Below, in pieces: positions 16,936-25,989 of a stretch of 64,000 nucleotides of DNA. The position numbers and the translations under genes are program-made. The stretch lies in contig CAWIJO010000020.1 in assembly GCA_963836355.1 (NCBI GenBank), positions 186,001-250,000 of the forward strand, in the 5' to 3' direction. Position 1 is the stretch's first letter; every line of letters starts with the position of its first letter. The notes under the pieces are model-generated. The model was given only the letters and a program-made list of their open reading frames with translations, was not told where the DNA came from and did no database searches. Origin of the DNA: Palsa-506 sp963836355. Lineage in GTDB: Bacteria > Actinomycetota > Actinomycetes > Streptosporangiales > Streptosporangiaceae.

Positions 16936-17265
16936 TCAGGAGAAGCCCTGCTCCTTCTCGTCGGGCAGTTGCAGGTCGCTCTTGGCGAGTTCCTCGATGT
17001 TGACGTCCTTGAAGGTGACTACCTTCACGTTCTTGACGAATCTGGCTGGCCGGTACATATCCCACACCCAGGCATCCTGCATGACGACCTCGAAAAACAC
17101 CTCGCCGTTGTCGGCCGTCCGGACGTTGAGCTCGACCTGGTTGGTGAGGTAGAAGCGCCGCTCGGTCTCGACCACGTGGCTGAACAGCCCGACCACATCG
17201 CGGTACTCGCGGTAGAGCTGAAGCTCCATCTCGGTCTCATACTTCTCGAGATCTTCAGCGCTCAT
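16936..17265 (-). CDS. DUF2469 domain-containing protein
   Basis: A 109-residue, actinobacteria-specific protein starting MSAEDLEKYETEMELQLYRE from ATG 17265, with AGGAGG 7 nt upstream (the open frame to 17331 is not conserved). Typical strings are VVETERRFYLTN, VELNVR and DAWVWDMYRPARFVK, the last rich in Trp and Tyr. The function is unknown. The family is nearly always next to rnhB and yraN, as it is here. Confidence 0.93.
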   Translation of the reverse strand: MSAEDLEKYETEMELQLYREYRDVVGLFSHVVETERRFYLTNQVELNVRTADNGEVFFEVVMQDAWVWDMYRPARFVKNVKVVTFKDVNIEELAKSDLQLPDEKEQGFS

Positions 17266-17379
17266 GCTCTCCCCTCCTGGCCGGCCGCGCCCATGAGCAC
17301 GGCCGGGCGATGAGGTCAACCATAGGGCCATTCTCCTCCAGTATCGGCAGGTCCCCGGCCATCCTGCGACCGCATGAGG

Positions 17380-18135
17380 CTACCCGCCCGGCTGCCCCGC
17401 GATCGCCCACTCACGGCCCTGGTCGCCGGGTCCGCCGTCCGGTAGCTCCTCGGCGCCGGCCATCGCGGTAGCCCGGCCGGCCACGGTGCCGATTACGTTG
17501 GCGAAGGAGTAACGGTGCTCCGGGCACGGCCCGTGCGCGGCGAGCGCGCGCATATGCGCCCGGGTGGAGTAGCCCTTGTGCGTGGCAAACCCGTAGGACG
17601 GGTAGCGCTCCTGCATCGCGGTCATGATCCGGTCCCTGGTCACCTTTGCCACTACGGATGCGGCTGCCACGCACGCCACCACTTCGTCGCCCTGCCACAT
17701 GGCCAGGGCGGGAACGGCCAGGCCGCGCACCGGGAATCCGTCGGTGATCACATAGCCGGGCCGGCAGGCCAGCCCGGCCAGTGCCCGCCGCATCCCGGCC
17801 AGATTGCAGACGTGCAGGCCCAGCCGGTCGATGTCGGTGGACGGGATCACGACCGCGTGCCACGCGATGGCCGACTTCGTCACCTGCTGGTAAGCGACCT
17901 CGCGGGCAGCCGGTGACAGCGCCTTGGAGTCCGCCACCTCGATGCGGCGGCTGAGCTTGCCCGGGTCGAGGATGACCGCGGCGACCACTAGCGGTCCGGC
18001 GCAGGCGCCGCGCCCTGCCTCGTCGATGCCGGCTACCGGCGACAGCCCGGCCCGCGCCAGGACGCGCTCGTACCCCGTCAGCCCCGCAGTGCGCCGGGGG
18101 GTGAGGCCGGGATGGCGCCATTGTGACCCGGGCAT
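17380..18135 (-). CDS. rnhB: Ribonuclease HII
   Basis: Cuts the RNA strand of RNA-DNA hybrids and removes single ribonucleotides from DNA. The catalytic motif is AGIDEAGRGACAGPLV (Asp and Glu at about residues 38-39). VADSKALSPAAR, VITDGF (Asp) and ASVVAKVTRDR complete the active site. 251 residues with a short low-complexity C-terminal tail. It starts 4 bp after the lepB stop, so the two are cotranscribed. Confidence 0.95.
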   Translation of the reverse strand: MPGSQWRHPGLTPRRTAGLTGYERVLARAGLSPVAGIDEAGRGACAGPLVVAAVILDPGKLSRRIEVADSKALSPAAREVAYQQVTKSAIAWHAVVIPSTDIDRLGLHVCNLAGMRRALAGLACRPGYVITDGFPVRGLAVPALAMWQGDEVVACVAAASVVAKVTRDRIMTAMQERYPSYGFATHKGYSTRAHMRALAAHGPCPEHRYSFANVIGTVAGRATAMAGAEELPDGGPGDQGREWAIAGQPGG

Positions 18136-18139
18136 GGCC

Positions 18140-19243
18140 TCACCGGGATGCCCGGCGCCACCGGCGCTCGTGCATCCGCCGCCGAAGCCGCCGCTGTAGC
18201 AAGGTCACCGGAAGTGCCCCGGCAAGGGCAATCTCAACTGGAAGAAACGGAGCCATCGGCGTTACCGCCGCTGACTGGCCGACCTCCACGCGGCCAGCCG
18301 CGGCGGCCTTCCCGCCGCCGATGCCCGGCTGCCCGAACGTTGCCGGAATCGGCAGGACCCGCCACCTGCCCGGCGGCCAGACGATCATAAAAGCGCGGCC
18401 TACCACCTGGCTCTCCGGCACGGTCCCGCCGCCAGGAAAGCTCATGTGGCCGCGCGAGTCGTAGGACACGAAGCGGTGATCCCCCATCACCCACAGCCGA
18501 CCGGCTGGCACCGTGACGCTGAAGTGCGACGTCGATGGCACATTGCCCGGGTACAGATAGGACTTCTCGCGCAGCGGCACACCGTTGACGGTGATCAGGC
18601 CGGCCGATGTGCAGCAGGCGACGTGGTCGCCCGGCACCCCGATGACCCGCTTGATGTAGTCCTGCTGACCCGGCGCGGTGCCGAACAGCCCGATGATCGA
18701 CCGGAACAGCGGGAGCAGCGCCTTGTCGTACAGCCGTACCAGCGGGTCGGAACTGGTGCTGGTCGGCGCAGGCAGCGGAATCCAGGAGCCTGCGCCGTTG
18801 AAGACGACGATGTCACCGGGCTGGATCGAGCGGAAATGGTAGACGAGCTTGTTGACCAGCACCTTGTCGCCGACGTCGAGTGTCTGCTCCATCGACGGCG
18901 AGGGTATGTAGAACGCCTGGACGACAAAGCTCTTGATGAGCAGGGCGATGACCAGCGCGATGACGACCAGGACCGGCAGTTCACGCCAGAACGACCGGTG
19001 CTTCGGCCGTCCCGGCGGCGCAGCTTCCGGATCCCCGGCGAGCTGCGCGCTGATGTCGGCGTCGTCGAAGGCGTCGCTGCCTGACGGACCCGCCGCCGAC
19101 CCGGCTGGCGGCGACTGGCTGGCTACGGCCGGACCGGCCGGTGCCGGATCCTGGGCAGCCCGTGCAGCGGCAGCACCGGCCAACTTGCCGTCGTGGCCCG
19201 TCTCCGCCAAGTCCCGGTCCTGGCTGCTCTGATCGTCCGTCAT
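18140..19243 (-). CDS. lepB: Type I signal peptidase
   Basis: Cleaves signal peptides of exported proteins. A ~85-residue cytoplasmic, Ala/Pro-rich N-terminus is followed by one membrane segment (ELPVLVVIALVIALLI). Next come box B with the catalytic Ser in YIPSPSMEQTL, box C (GDIVVFN) and box D with the catalytic Lys in YIKRVIGVPGDHV. Box E is VMGDHRFVSYDSRGH. After the catalytic domain there is an extra C-terminal stretch that includes a hydrophobic segment (PFLPVEIALAGALPVTLL), so the C-terminus may re-enter the membrane. 367 residues. Confidence 0.94.
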   Translation of the reverse strand: MTDDQSSQDRDLAETGHDGKLAGAAAARAAQDPAPAGPAVASQSPPAGSAAGPSGSDAFDDADISAQLAGDPEAAPPGRPKHRSFWRELPVLVVIALVIALLIKSFVVQAFYIPSPSMEQTLDVGDKVLVNKLVYHFRSIQPGDIVVFNGAGSWIPLPAPTSTSSDPLVRLYDKALLPLFRSIIGLFGTAPGQQDYIKRVIGVPGDHVACCTSAGLITVNGVPLREKSYLYPGNVPSTSHFSVTVPAGRLWVMGDHRFVSYDSRGHMSFPGGGTVPESQVVGRAFMIVWPPGRWRVLPIPATFGQPGIGGGKAAAAGRVEVGQSAAVTPMAPFLPVEIALAGALPVTLLQRRLRRRMHERRWRRASR

Positions 19244-19377
19244 CGGATTCGAGCCTAGCCCGGCCGGCCAGTGCTCACGCTGCCGGCACCGCAGGCCACG
19301 GAAAGTCCGGGCGCGCCGCTACCTGCGATATCACCATTTACCGAACGCAGCATCCCGCCACCCTCGCGCTCACTTGC

Positions 19378-19397
19378 GCGGCCAGTGAGCTGGCCGC
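19378..19397 (-). terminator. Candidate terminator of rplS
   Basis: GCGGCCA (19378-19384) pairs perfectly with TGGCCGC (19391-19397) around a 6-nt loop, 51 bp after the rplS stop. There is no T-tract. The next gene, lepB, starts 135 bp further on. Confidence 0.4.
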
Positions 19398-19447
19398 GGC
19401 CACGCTGATTCCGCACTCCGGGGGGCCCGCCCGCTGCAGCCGCGGAC

Positions 19448-19807
19448 CTAGCGTGCCGGAACGTCGCGGCGTTCCCTGATCCTGGCCGCCTTGCCGCGAA
19501 GCGAGCGGAGGTAGTACAGCTTGGCCCGGCGAACCCGGCCGCGGCTTACTACCTCGATCTTGTCCAGGGACGGGCTGTGCACCGGGAAGGTCCGCTCGAC
19601 CCCCACGCTGTAGCTGATCTTGCGGACGGTGAAGGTCTCGCGCGCCCCGCCACCCTGGCGGCGGATGACCACGCCCTGGAAGACCTGGATCCTGGACCGG
19701 CTGCCTTCGACGACCCGGACATGCACCTTGAGGGTGTCGCCAGGCCGGAACTCCGGGATGTCGTCGCGGATCTGCGCCTGCTCAAGCTCGGCAATGGCGG
19801 TGTGCAT
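19448..19807 (-). CDS. rplS: 50S ribosomal protein bL19
   Basis: 119 residues of ordinary bL19: IPEFRPGDTLKVHVRVVEG, RIQVFQGVVIRRQGGG, ETFTVRKISYSVGVERTFP and RVRRAKLYYLRSLRGKAARI. It sits at the 30S-50S interface. It is 126 bp downstream of... no operon partner overlaps it: trmD begins its coding region at 20782 and ends at 19934. The gap suggests a separate or secondary promoter. Unlike uS2 and bS16, it has no extended tail. Confidence 0.97.
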   Translation of the reverse strand: MHTAIAELEQAQIRDDIPEFRPGDTLKVHVRVVEGSRSRIQVFQGVVIRRQGGGARETFTVRKISYSVGVERTFPVHSPSLDKIEVVSRGRVRRAKLYYLRSLRGKAARIRERRDVPAR

Positions 19808-19933
19808 CGCTGTGGTTCCTCAGTCGTTCATCACGCGCACGCCTGCAAGAGCGCGGCTTCGGTCTCTTCGGTAAGGGCGGCATAGCCCTCAGGCACGCCC
19901 CCGGCTGAGTCAGCCTATGCGGTGCGGCGCCTT

Positions 19934-20782
19934 TCAGTGTGCCACATCTTCGCCACTGACCGGAAAGCCAGCCTCGAACAGCAGCGCACGGTCACGGGCA
20001 TCGAGCGCAGCTGGCCCGTCTTGGGCGGCGGAACCGGCCGCAGCGGGCTGCCTGGTCACGGAATCCTGCCCGGCCGCCAGCCGGGCGGCAAGGTCGGGGC
20101 GATTGGCGGCGGTCACCCGCAGGGCGCAATCGCGGCGCCACCGGGCGATCGCGGCGTGATCACCGGACAGCAGCACCGGCGGCACCTCCCGCCCGCGCCA
20201 GACCCGCGGCCGGGTGTAAACCGGGCCCTCGATCAGCCCGGCCATCGGCCCGTCGCCACCGCCGAACGAGTCGTCGGCCGCCGATTGCGCGTTGCCGATG
20301 ACCCCGGGCAGCAGCCGGCCGATTGCCTCCGTCATGACGAGCACCGCGGGCTCACCGCCGGCCAGCACGTAGTCGCCGATGCTCACCTCGTCGACGGGCA
20401 TTGCCGCGCGGGCATCCTCGACGACGCGGGCATCGATCCCCTCATAGCGGCCGCAGGCGAAAATCAGCCGGGGCTCGCGTGCGTACCCGGCGGCCATCCG
20501 CTGGGTGAATGGGATGCCGGATGGGCTGGGCAGCACGAGCCTGGCCGGGCCCGCCGCGGCCACCACGGCATCCAGCGCCTCGCCCCAGGGCGCTGGCTTC
20601 ATCACCATGCCGGGGCCGCCGCCGTAGGGCGCGTCATCCACCGAGTGATGCACATCATGGGCCCAGTCCCGCAGGTTGTGTATATGGAAGGTGAGGTCCC
20701 CGCGCTGCGCTGCCTTGCCGATCAGCGAGACCCCAAGCGGGCCGAAGTACTCAGGAAAGATCGTGATGATGTCGATGCGCAT
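19934..20782 (-). CDS. trmD: tRNA (guanine37-N1)-methyltransferase
   Basis: Adds the m1G37 methyl group, which prevents frameshifting. MRIDIITIFPEYFGPLGVS and DDAPYGGGPGMVMKP are the N-terminal signature. The trefoil-knot SAM site is seen in LVLPSPSGIPF, FACGRYEGID and IGDYVLAGGEPAVLVMTEAI. The Asp of the catalytic knot is in SIGDYV. 282 residues; the last ~50 are Ala-rich and extend past the usual end. It starts 1 nt after rimM. Confidence 0.96.
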   Translation of the reverse strand: MRIDIITIFPEYFGPLGVSLIGKAAQRGDLTFHIHNLRDWAHDVHHSVDDAPYGGGPGMVMKPAPWGEALDAVVAAAGPARLVLPSPSGIPFTQRMAAGYAREPRLIFACGRYEGIDARVVEDARAAMPVDEVSIGDYVLAGGEPAVLVMTEAIGRLLPGVIGNAQSAADDSFGGGDGPMAGLIEGPVYTRPRVWRGREVPPVLLSGDHAAIARWRRDCALRVTAANRPDLAARLAAGQDSVTRQPAAAGSAAQDGPAALDARDRALLFEAGFPVSGEDVAH

Positions 20783-20783
20783 G

Positions 20784-21479
20784 TCAGCCCGGCCGCTGGC
20801 CAGCCCTGTCCCGGCTCGTCTGCCCGGCTGGCCCCGGCTGCCCGGCTGGCCCCGGCTGCCCGGCTGGCCCCGGCTGCCCGGCTGGCCCGGCTGCCCGGCT
20901 GGCCCCGGCTGCCCGGCCCGGCCCCGGCTGCCCGGCCGGCCCCGGCTGCCCGGCTGGGCGGGCCAAGTCCGGGTCGAGCAAGCCTGGCGGCGGATCGATT
21001 AGCAGGTGCCCGGCCTTGATGTCGACCTCGGGCACGATGGCCGTCACGAACGGGATGAGAGCATCGGCGCCCGGCTCCGGCACGGACCTGATTACCAGCA
21101 GATCCTGGCCATGATGCAGCACATCACTGACGGTACCAACCAGTTCACCAGCGGCGGTGAGGACCTTCAGGCCGATCAGGTCATGATCATAGAACTCATC
21201 GGGATCATCTGGCGGCTCCACATCCGCCGAGTCCACCACGAGCAACGTGCCGGTGAGGCCCTCAGCCTGGCTCCGGTCAGCCGAGCCCGCGAACGTGACG
21301 AGTAGGCGGCCCGAGTGCCATCGGGCAGACAGCACAGTCAGCGGGCCGACCGCAGCGGGCTCGGTCGCCAGGACTGAGCCCGCCGCGAATCTGCGGTCAG
21401 GATCATCGGTGCGGACCTGGACGGCCACCTCACCGCGGATCCCGTGCGGCCTGCCTACCCGGCCGACAACAAGCTGCAT
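20784..21479 (-). CDS. rimM: Ribosome maturation factor RimM with collagen-like C-terminal repeats
   Basis: Residues 1-170 are the two RimM domains: VVGRVGRPHGIRGEVAVQ, then the PRC barrel with DDPDEFYDHDLIGLKV and ALIPFVTAIVPEVD. It helps 16S rRNA processing and 30S head assembly by binding uS19. The last ~60 residues are (G-P-A-G-Q-P)n-like, encoded by an 18-bp tandem repeat. The tail must be translated up to its end because trmD starts 1 nt after the stop. 231 residues against 170-180 usual. Confidence 0.95.
   Translation of the reverse strand: MQLVVGRVGRPHGIRGEVAVQVRTDDPDRRFAAGSVLATEPAAVGPLTVLSARWHSGRLLVTFAGSADRSQAEGLTGTLLVVDSADVEPPDDPDEFYDHDLIGLKVLTAAGELVGTVSDVLHHGQDLLVIRSVPEPGADALIPFVTAIVPEVDIKAGHLLIDPPPGLLDPDLARPAGQPGPAGQPGPGRAAGASRAAGPAGQPGPAGQPGPAGQPGPAGQTSRDRAGQRPG
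20819..20955 (-). repeat. 18-bp tandem repeats encoding the RimM tail
   Basis: The unit is ccccggctgcccggctgg on the plus strand, repeated about seven times with some shortened or changed copies. Copies keep the reading frame as Gly-Pro-Ala-Gly-Gln-Pro. Such arrays are prone to length change by slippage. Confidence 0.9.
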
Positions 21480-21485
21480 GCCCGG

Positions 21486-21728
21486 CTAGCGAATCTCGTC
21501 GACATCCAGCAGGTCGACCCGGACATACTGGTTGCCCGCCAGGGAGTTGATGACCATCCGCAGCGCCCGCGCGGTCCGCCCGCCGCGGCCGATGACTTTG
21601 CCGAGATCCTCCGGGTGAACGCGGACCTCCAGGGCGCGGCCGCGGCGCAGCTCCCGGCTTTCGACCCGGACTTCATCCGGGTATTCGACGATGCCCTTGA
21701 CCAGGTGCTCCAGGGCCTCTTCGAGCAC
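21486..21728 (-). CDS. khpA: KH-domain RNA-binding protein (KhpA type)
   Basis: 80 residues from GTG 21728, one nt after the rpsP stop; an open frame runs further upstream but is only a shadow of the rpsP tail. It begins VLEEALEHLVKGIVEYPDEV and carries the KH GxxG loop as KVIGRGGRTARALR. KhpA-type proteins bind RNA broadly and pair with KhpB. The order rpsP-khpA-rimM-trmD is the standard one, with a 6-bp gap before rimM. Confidence 0.94.
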   Translation of the reverse strand: MLEEALEHLVKGIVEYPDEVRVESRELRRGRALEVRVHPEDLGKVIGRGGRTARALRMVINSLAGNQYVRVDLLDVDEIR

Positions 21729-21729
21729 G

Positions 21730-22689
21730 TCAGTCCCCGCTGACCGGCTCACCGGCTGCCTCCGGCTGGGTATCTGCATCGGCCGGCTCGGCCGCGGCCT
21801 TGGGATCAGCCGCCGGCTCCTCCGCTGCTGTCTTGGAGTCGGCACCGCTGCCGGACTCGGCTCCGGCTGCCTTCGCCGCCGGAGCAGCATCCTCCTTGGC
21901 CGCAGGCTTGGCGCCATCGTCCGCGGACTCGGCCAGAGCCGGATCCGCCTTAGCCTGGTCCGCCTTGGGCGCTGCCTTGGCGCCATCGTCCGCGGACTCG
22001 GCCGGGTCCGTCTTGGACGCTGCCTTGGCAGTGTCGGCCTTGGCAGTGTCGGCCTTGGCAGTGTCGGCCTTGGCAGCGTCAGCCTTGGCAGCGTCAGCCT
22101 TGGCAGCGTCAGCCTTGGCCTCAGCGCTGTCGACCGAGGACGCCGCCCTGGTGTCGGCCGCCTTCGCTGCATCCGCGGCTGGCTTCGCAGTGGCGGCTGC
22201 CTTGGCTGTCTCCGGCTGGTCGGCCGCCTTCGGCTGCTTGGCGGGCTTCTCCGCCTTGGCGGTGGACTGCTTCGCCACGGGCTCAGCCTTGGCGGCGTCA
22301 CCGGACTTGACTTTCGCCCGCCCCTTGGGGCTGGCCGCCGCATCGCCGAGCGTCTCCTGCAGCGCGGCGGCGAAGGCTACCTTCCTGTCCTCCTTCTGGA
22401 CCGCGGTCTGCAACGTCCCCTCGGTACCAGGCAGACCCTTGAACTTCTGCCAGTCGCCGGTGATCTCGAAGATCTTCCGAACCGGATCGGTGGGCTGTGC
22501 TCCGACGGACAGCCAGTGCTGCGCGCGCTCCGAGTCGACCTCGATGAACGACGGCTCGGCCTTCGGGTGGTACTTGCCGATCTCCTCGATCGCCCGGCCA
22601 TCCCGCTTGGTACGGGCGTCGGCGACGACGATCCTGTAATAGGGCGCCCTGATCTTGCCCAGGCGCTTCAACTTGATCTTGACAGCCAC
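21730..22689 (-). CDS. rpsP: 30S ribosomal protein bS16 with a ~200-residue Ala/Lys/Asp/Glu tail
   Basis: Residues 1-110 are normal bS16: MAVKIKLKRLGKIRAPYYRI, VVADARTKRDGRAIEEIG, YHPKAEP, YWLS-type residues (here HWLSVGAQPTDPV). The rest (about 115-319) is Ala/Lys/Asp/Glu/Pro only, with the near-perfect pentapeptide series KADAA and KADTA. Most bS16 proteins are 80-150 residues. The tail is very likely translated, since the khpA start lies one nt after the stop and depends on coupling. It is highly charged and probably disordered. Confidence 0.95.
   Translation of the reverse strand: MAVKIKLKRLGKIRAPYYRIVVADARTKRDGRAIEEIGKYHPKAEPSFIEVDSERAQHWLSVGAQPTDPVRKIFEITGDWQKFKGLPGTEGTLQTAVQKEDRKVAFAAALQETLGDAAASPKGRAKVKSGDAAKAEPVAKQSTAKAEKPAKQPKAADQPETAKAAATAKPAADAAKAADTRAASSVDSAEAKADAAKADAAKADAAKADTAKADTAKADTAKAASKTDPAESADDGAKAAPKADQAKADPALAESADDGAKPAAKEDAAPAAKAAGAESGSGADSKTAAEEPAADPKAAAEPADADTQPEAAGEPVSGD
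22022..22111 (-). repeat. Six 15-bp tandem repeats in the rpsP tail
   Basis: Three copies of gccttggcagtgtcg (22022-22066) are followed by three of gccttggcagcgtca (22067-22111), encoding KADTA and KADAA pentapeptides on the minus strand. Copies within each block are identical at the DNA level, which suggests recent expansion. Confidence 0.93.
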
Positions 22690-22901
22690 GGCTGTGGTCT
22701 TCTCCCAGCGGATTCGGGTACGGGCGGCAAGAAAGCCGGGTGGGGACCGGCCGTGCCGCCCGGATGGGCGCGGTGCGGCGAGCTAGAGAGGGTCTCGCCG
22801 TGCCGACAGTTGCGGTCACATTGTGCCAGACGCTATCCGCTGCAGCGTAATTACCGTTTCGGTTGCAGCGCAAATACCGCCCGGAACCGGGAACAGGCCC
22901 G

Positions 22902-24578
22902 CTACCTGCCCTTCTTGCCCGTCCGGCCGCGACGGCTCGGCAGCGGACCGCGCAGCCCGGGCGGCAGGTTCTGCGGCGGACCGCCCGATCCGCCCTGCGG
23001 TGGCCCGGTTGGCAGCCGGAACGTGCGGCCGCCGCCGGGCAGGCCGCCGGGCAGACCGCCGATGCCGCCAGGCAGGCCACCGGGGAATCCGCCAGGGCCG
23101 TCCGGCAGGCCGCCCGGCTCGCCGCCGGGCCCGGCCGGTTTCCCGCCGGCGGGCCGGCTGCCGGACTTGCCGCCGGGCGCGCCACCGGGACGGCCTCCCT
23201 TCTGCTTCTTCTTCGCCTTCTTGGCACCTTTCTGCGTACGGCGCATCCCGGGCATCCCGGGCATGCCGGGCATCCCGCCGCCCATCATCTGGCGCATCAT
23301 CTTCTGGCCTTCGAGGAACCGCACGATCAGGTTGTTGACCTCACCCACCGTGACGCCAGACCCGGCCGCGACACGGGCCCTGCGCGACCCGTTAATAATC
23401 TTCGGGTTGCGGCGCTCCTGGGGCGTCATCGAGTTCACGATCGCCGCCGCGCGGTCCAAGTCCTTGTCGCTGACCTGACTAAGCGCCTCGCGATTTTGCG
23501 CCGCGCCGGGAAGCATGCCAAGCAGGTTCCCGATCGGCCCGAGCTTGCGCACCATGGCCAGCTGCTCGACGAAATCCTCCAGCGTGAAGCCCTCGCCGGA
23601 GGCGAGCTTCCCGGCCATGGCGGTCGCCTGGTCCTCGTCGAAGGTCCGCTCCGCCTGCTCGATCAGCGTAAGGACATCGCCGAGGTCAAGGATCCTCGAG
23701 GCCATCCGGTCAGGGTGGAAGAGGTCGAAATCCTCGAGTTTCTCGCCGGACGAGGCAAACATCACCGGACGGCCGGTGAGCTGGGCAACTGACAGCGCCG
23801 CTCCGCCGCGCGCATCGCCATCCAGCTTGGTGAGCACCACGCCGTCGTAGCCGACGCCGTCCAGGAACGCCTGGGCCGTGTGCACCGCGTCCTGGCCGAT
23901 CATGGCATCGACCACGAACAGTATCTCGTCCGGATCGACGGCATCCCTGATCGCGATGGCCTGCCGCATCATCTCGTCATCGATGCCCAGGCGGCCCGCG
24001 GTGTCAATGACCACGATGTTGTGCAGACGGTGCCGCGCCTCTTCCAGCGACTGGCGCGCTGCCTCGACCGGATCTCCCACGCCGTTGCCGGGGAACGGGG
24101 CGAAAACGGGCACCGCGGCGCGCTCGCCTAGCACCTGCAGCTGCTGTACGGCGTTGGGCCGTTGCAGGTCAGCGGCGACGAGCAGCGGGGTGTTGCCCTG
24201 GTCGCGCAGCCAGAGTGCGAGCTTTGCCGCCAGCGTGGTCTTGCCGGAGCCCTGCAGGCCGGCCAGCATAATCACGGTCGGCGGCACCTTCGCGAACCGC
24301 AGCCGCCGTGTCTCGCCGCCGAGAATGGCGACGAGCTCCTCGTTAACGATCTTGATGACCTGCTGGGCGGGATTCAGCGCCGAGGCGACCTCTTCGCCGG
24401 ACGCGCGCTCCTTGACCTGGGCGATGAAGGCCCGCACCACCGGCAGCGCAACGTCCGCCTCGAGCAGCGCGATCCTGATCTCGCGGCAGGTCGTGTCGAT
24501 ATCGGCGGCCGACAGCCGCCCGTGCCCGCGCAGCGAGGAGAAGACCTTGGTGAGCCGGTCGGAAAGAGTCTCGAACAC
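22902..24578 (-). CDS. ffh: Signal recognition particle GTPase Ffh
   Basis: 558 residues. The N domain (about 1-95) is followed by the G domain with GLQGSGKTTLAAKLA, VAADLQRPNAV, DTAGRLGID and TKLDGDARGGAALS. The Met-rich M domain follows, with PGAAQNREALSQV, SMTPQERRNPKIINGSRRAR and the closing GMPGMPGMPGMRR. It binds signal sequences and 4.5S RNA. After the M domain, some 100 residues are Lys-rich and then Gly/Pro-rich (GGLPGGLPGG type), longer than usual. It is next to ftsY with 180 bp between; amtB-glnB-glnD, often found between these two in streptomycetes, are absent. Confidence 0.96.
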   Translation of the reverse strand: MFETLSDRLTKVFSSLRGHGRLSAADIDTTCREIRIALLEADVALPVVRAFIAQVKERASGEEVASALNPAQQVIKIVNEELVAILGGETRRLRFAKVPPTVIMLAGLQGSGKTTLAAKLALWLRDQGNTPLLVAADLQRPNAVQQLQVLGERAAVPVFAPFPGNGVGDPVEAARQSLEEARHRLHNIVVIDTAGRLGIDDEMMRQAIAIRDAVDPDEILFVVDAMIGQDAVHTAQAFLDGVGYDGVVLTKLDGDARGGAALSVAQLTGRPVMFASSGEKLEDFDLFHPDRMASRILDLGDVLTLIEQAERTFDEDQATAMAGKLASGEGFTLEDFVEQLAMVRKLGPIGNLLGMLPGAAQNREALSQVSDKDLDRAAAIVNSMTPQERRNPKIINGSRRARVAAGSGVTVGEVNNLIVRFLEGQKMMRQMMGGGMPGMPGMPGMRRTQKGAKKAKKKQKGGRPGGAPGGKSGSRPAGGKPAGPGGEPGGLPDGPGGFPGGLPGGIGGLPGGLPGGGRTFRLPTGPPQGGSGGPPQNLPPGLRGPLPSRRGRTGKKGR

Positions 24579-24758
24579 GTATTGGCTGCCGTTCTCGTGC
24601 AGGTGCCAGGGGTCAGCGGCGCCAGGCGCGGTGAATCGTCACGGCTGGCTTGCGCACGAGCCTCGCGCCTGGCCGAGCACGGCACACCTGAGAGCCGCGC
24701 TCGCCGTCACCAGGTTATCGTCTCGGCGGCGACGCCGGGCCGGCCCGCGCGACGGCCG

Positions 24759-25910
24759 CTAGCCGCCGAGGATGGCATCCACGAATGTCTCAGGCTCGAA
24801 CGGCGCCAGGTCATCGGGGCCCTCGCCGAGCCCGACGAGCTTCACCGGCACGCCGAGCTCGCGCTGCACGGCGATCACGATGCCGCCCTTGGCGGTGCCA
24901 TCCAGCTTGGTCAGCACGATCCCGGTGACGTCGACTGCCTCGCCGAAGACCCTGGCCTGGCGCAGTCCGTTCTGCCCGGTCGTCGCGTCAAGCACCAGCA
25001 GGACCTCGTCCACCTCCGCCTGCCTGGCGATCACCCGCTTGATCTTGCCGAGCTCGTCCATCAGCCCGGTCTTGGTGTGCAGCCTGCCTGCCGTGTCCAC
25101 GATGACGGTGTCAACGGCCAGCTCGATGCCCTCCTTGACCGCCTCGAAGGCCACGCTGGCCGGGTCGGCGCCCTCCCGGTCGGAGCGCACGGTCCGGGCA
25201 CCGACCCGGCTTCCCCAGGTCTCCAGCTGGTCGACGGCGGCGGCCCGGAAGGTGTCAGCCGCACCGAGCAGCACCGTGGCGCCGTCGCCGACCAGCGCCC
25301 GCGCGAGCTTGCCGCAGGTGGTGGTCTTCCCGGTGCCGTTCACCCCCACGACGAGCAGCACGGCAGGCCGGCCGCCATGCCGCCCGGTGCGCAGCGACCG
25401 ATCCAAATCCGGGCCAACCGCCGTGATCAGCTGAGCCCGCAGCAGGGACCGGACGTCCGCGGCGTCGCGGCTGCCAGTGACCTTCACCTCGGTCCGCAGC
25501 CGCTGCACTAGCTCACGGGCAGGGGTCACGCCCATGTCGGCCGTGATCAGCGTGTCCTCGATCTCCTCCCAGGTCTGATCGTCGAGGCGGTCGCGGGCAA
25601 GCAGGCCGAGCAGCACGGCGCCGAAGGCGGACTGCGACCTGGCCAGCCGGCCGCGCAGCCGGACCATCCGGCCAGCCGACGGCGGCGGCGCGGGCTCGGC
25701 TGGCGCCGTCGGGGCCTCGGGCACCGTCTCGACGGCAGGCGCCGCTGCCGTGTCCGCTCCGGCCGGATCGAGGGTGGCGGGGCCGGCCGGGCCGGGAGTC
25801 TGCGCGGGCGGCCCGGGCGGCAACTGCGTGCGGCGGGAGCGGACCAGCAGGAAGCTGCCGACCACGGCGAAGACGACGACGAGGGCGATGATGAGGATGA
25901 GGATGTCCAT
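24759..25910 (-). CDS. ftsY: Signal recognition particle receptor FtsY
   Basis: 383 residues from ATG 25910. It starts MDILILIIALVVVFAVV, a membrane anchor, then a Pro/Ala-rich linker, then the NG domain. G-domain motifs: VGVNGTGKTTTCGKLAR, AADTFRAAAVDQLE, DTAGRLHTK and TKLDGTAKGG; the end is GEGPDDLAPFEPETFVDAIL. It receives the Ffh-ribosome complex at the membrane. A direct N-terminal membrane helix is common in actinobacterial FtsY. The longer frame to 25943 adds nothing conserved. Confidence 0.96.
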   Translation of the reverse strand: MDILILIIALVVVFAVVGSFLLVRSRRTQLPPGPPAQTPGPAGPATLDPAGADTAAAPAVETVPEAPTAPAEPAPPPSAGRMVRLRGRLARSQSAFGAVLLGLLARDRLDDQTWEEIEDTLITADMGVTPARELVQRLRTEVKVTGSRDAADVRSLLRAQLITAVGPDLDRSLRTGRHGGRPAVLLVVGVNGTGKTTTCGKLARALVGDGATVLLGAADTFRAAAVDQLETWGSRVGARTVRSDREGADPASVAFEAVKEGIELAVDTVIVDTAGRLHTKTGLMDELGKIKRVIARQAEVDEVLLVLDATTGQNGLRQARVFGEAVDVTGIVLTKLDGTAKGGIVIAVQRELGVPVKLVGLGEGPDDLAPFEPETFVDAILGG

Positions 25911-25989
25911 GACCAACCCAGTCTTGCAGACCTGCGGCGCCATCCAGCACTACCGTCCCGCGGCGACCCGACACCGGAGTGGCTGCGAG

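Noticed and set aside
21691..23478. Plus-strand frame of 595 codons opposite rpsP and ffh
   Set aside because: Leu/Gly/Arg-rich reflection of the repeat tails; no start context or homology.
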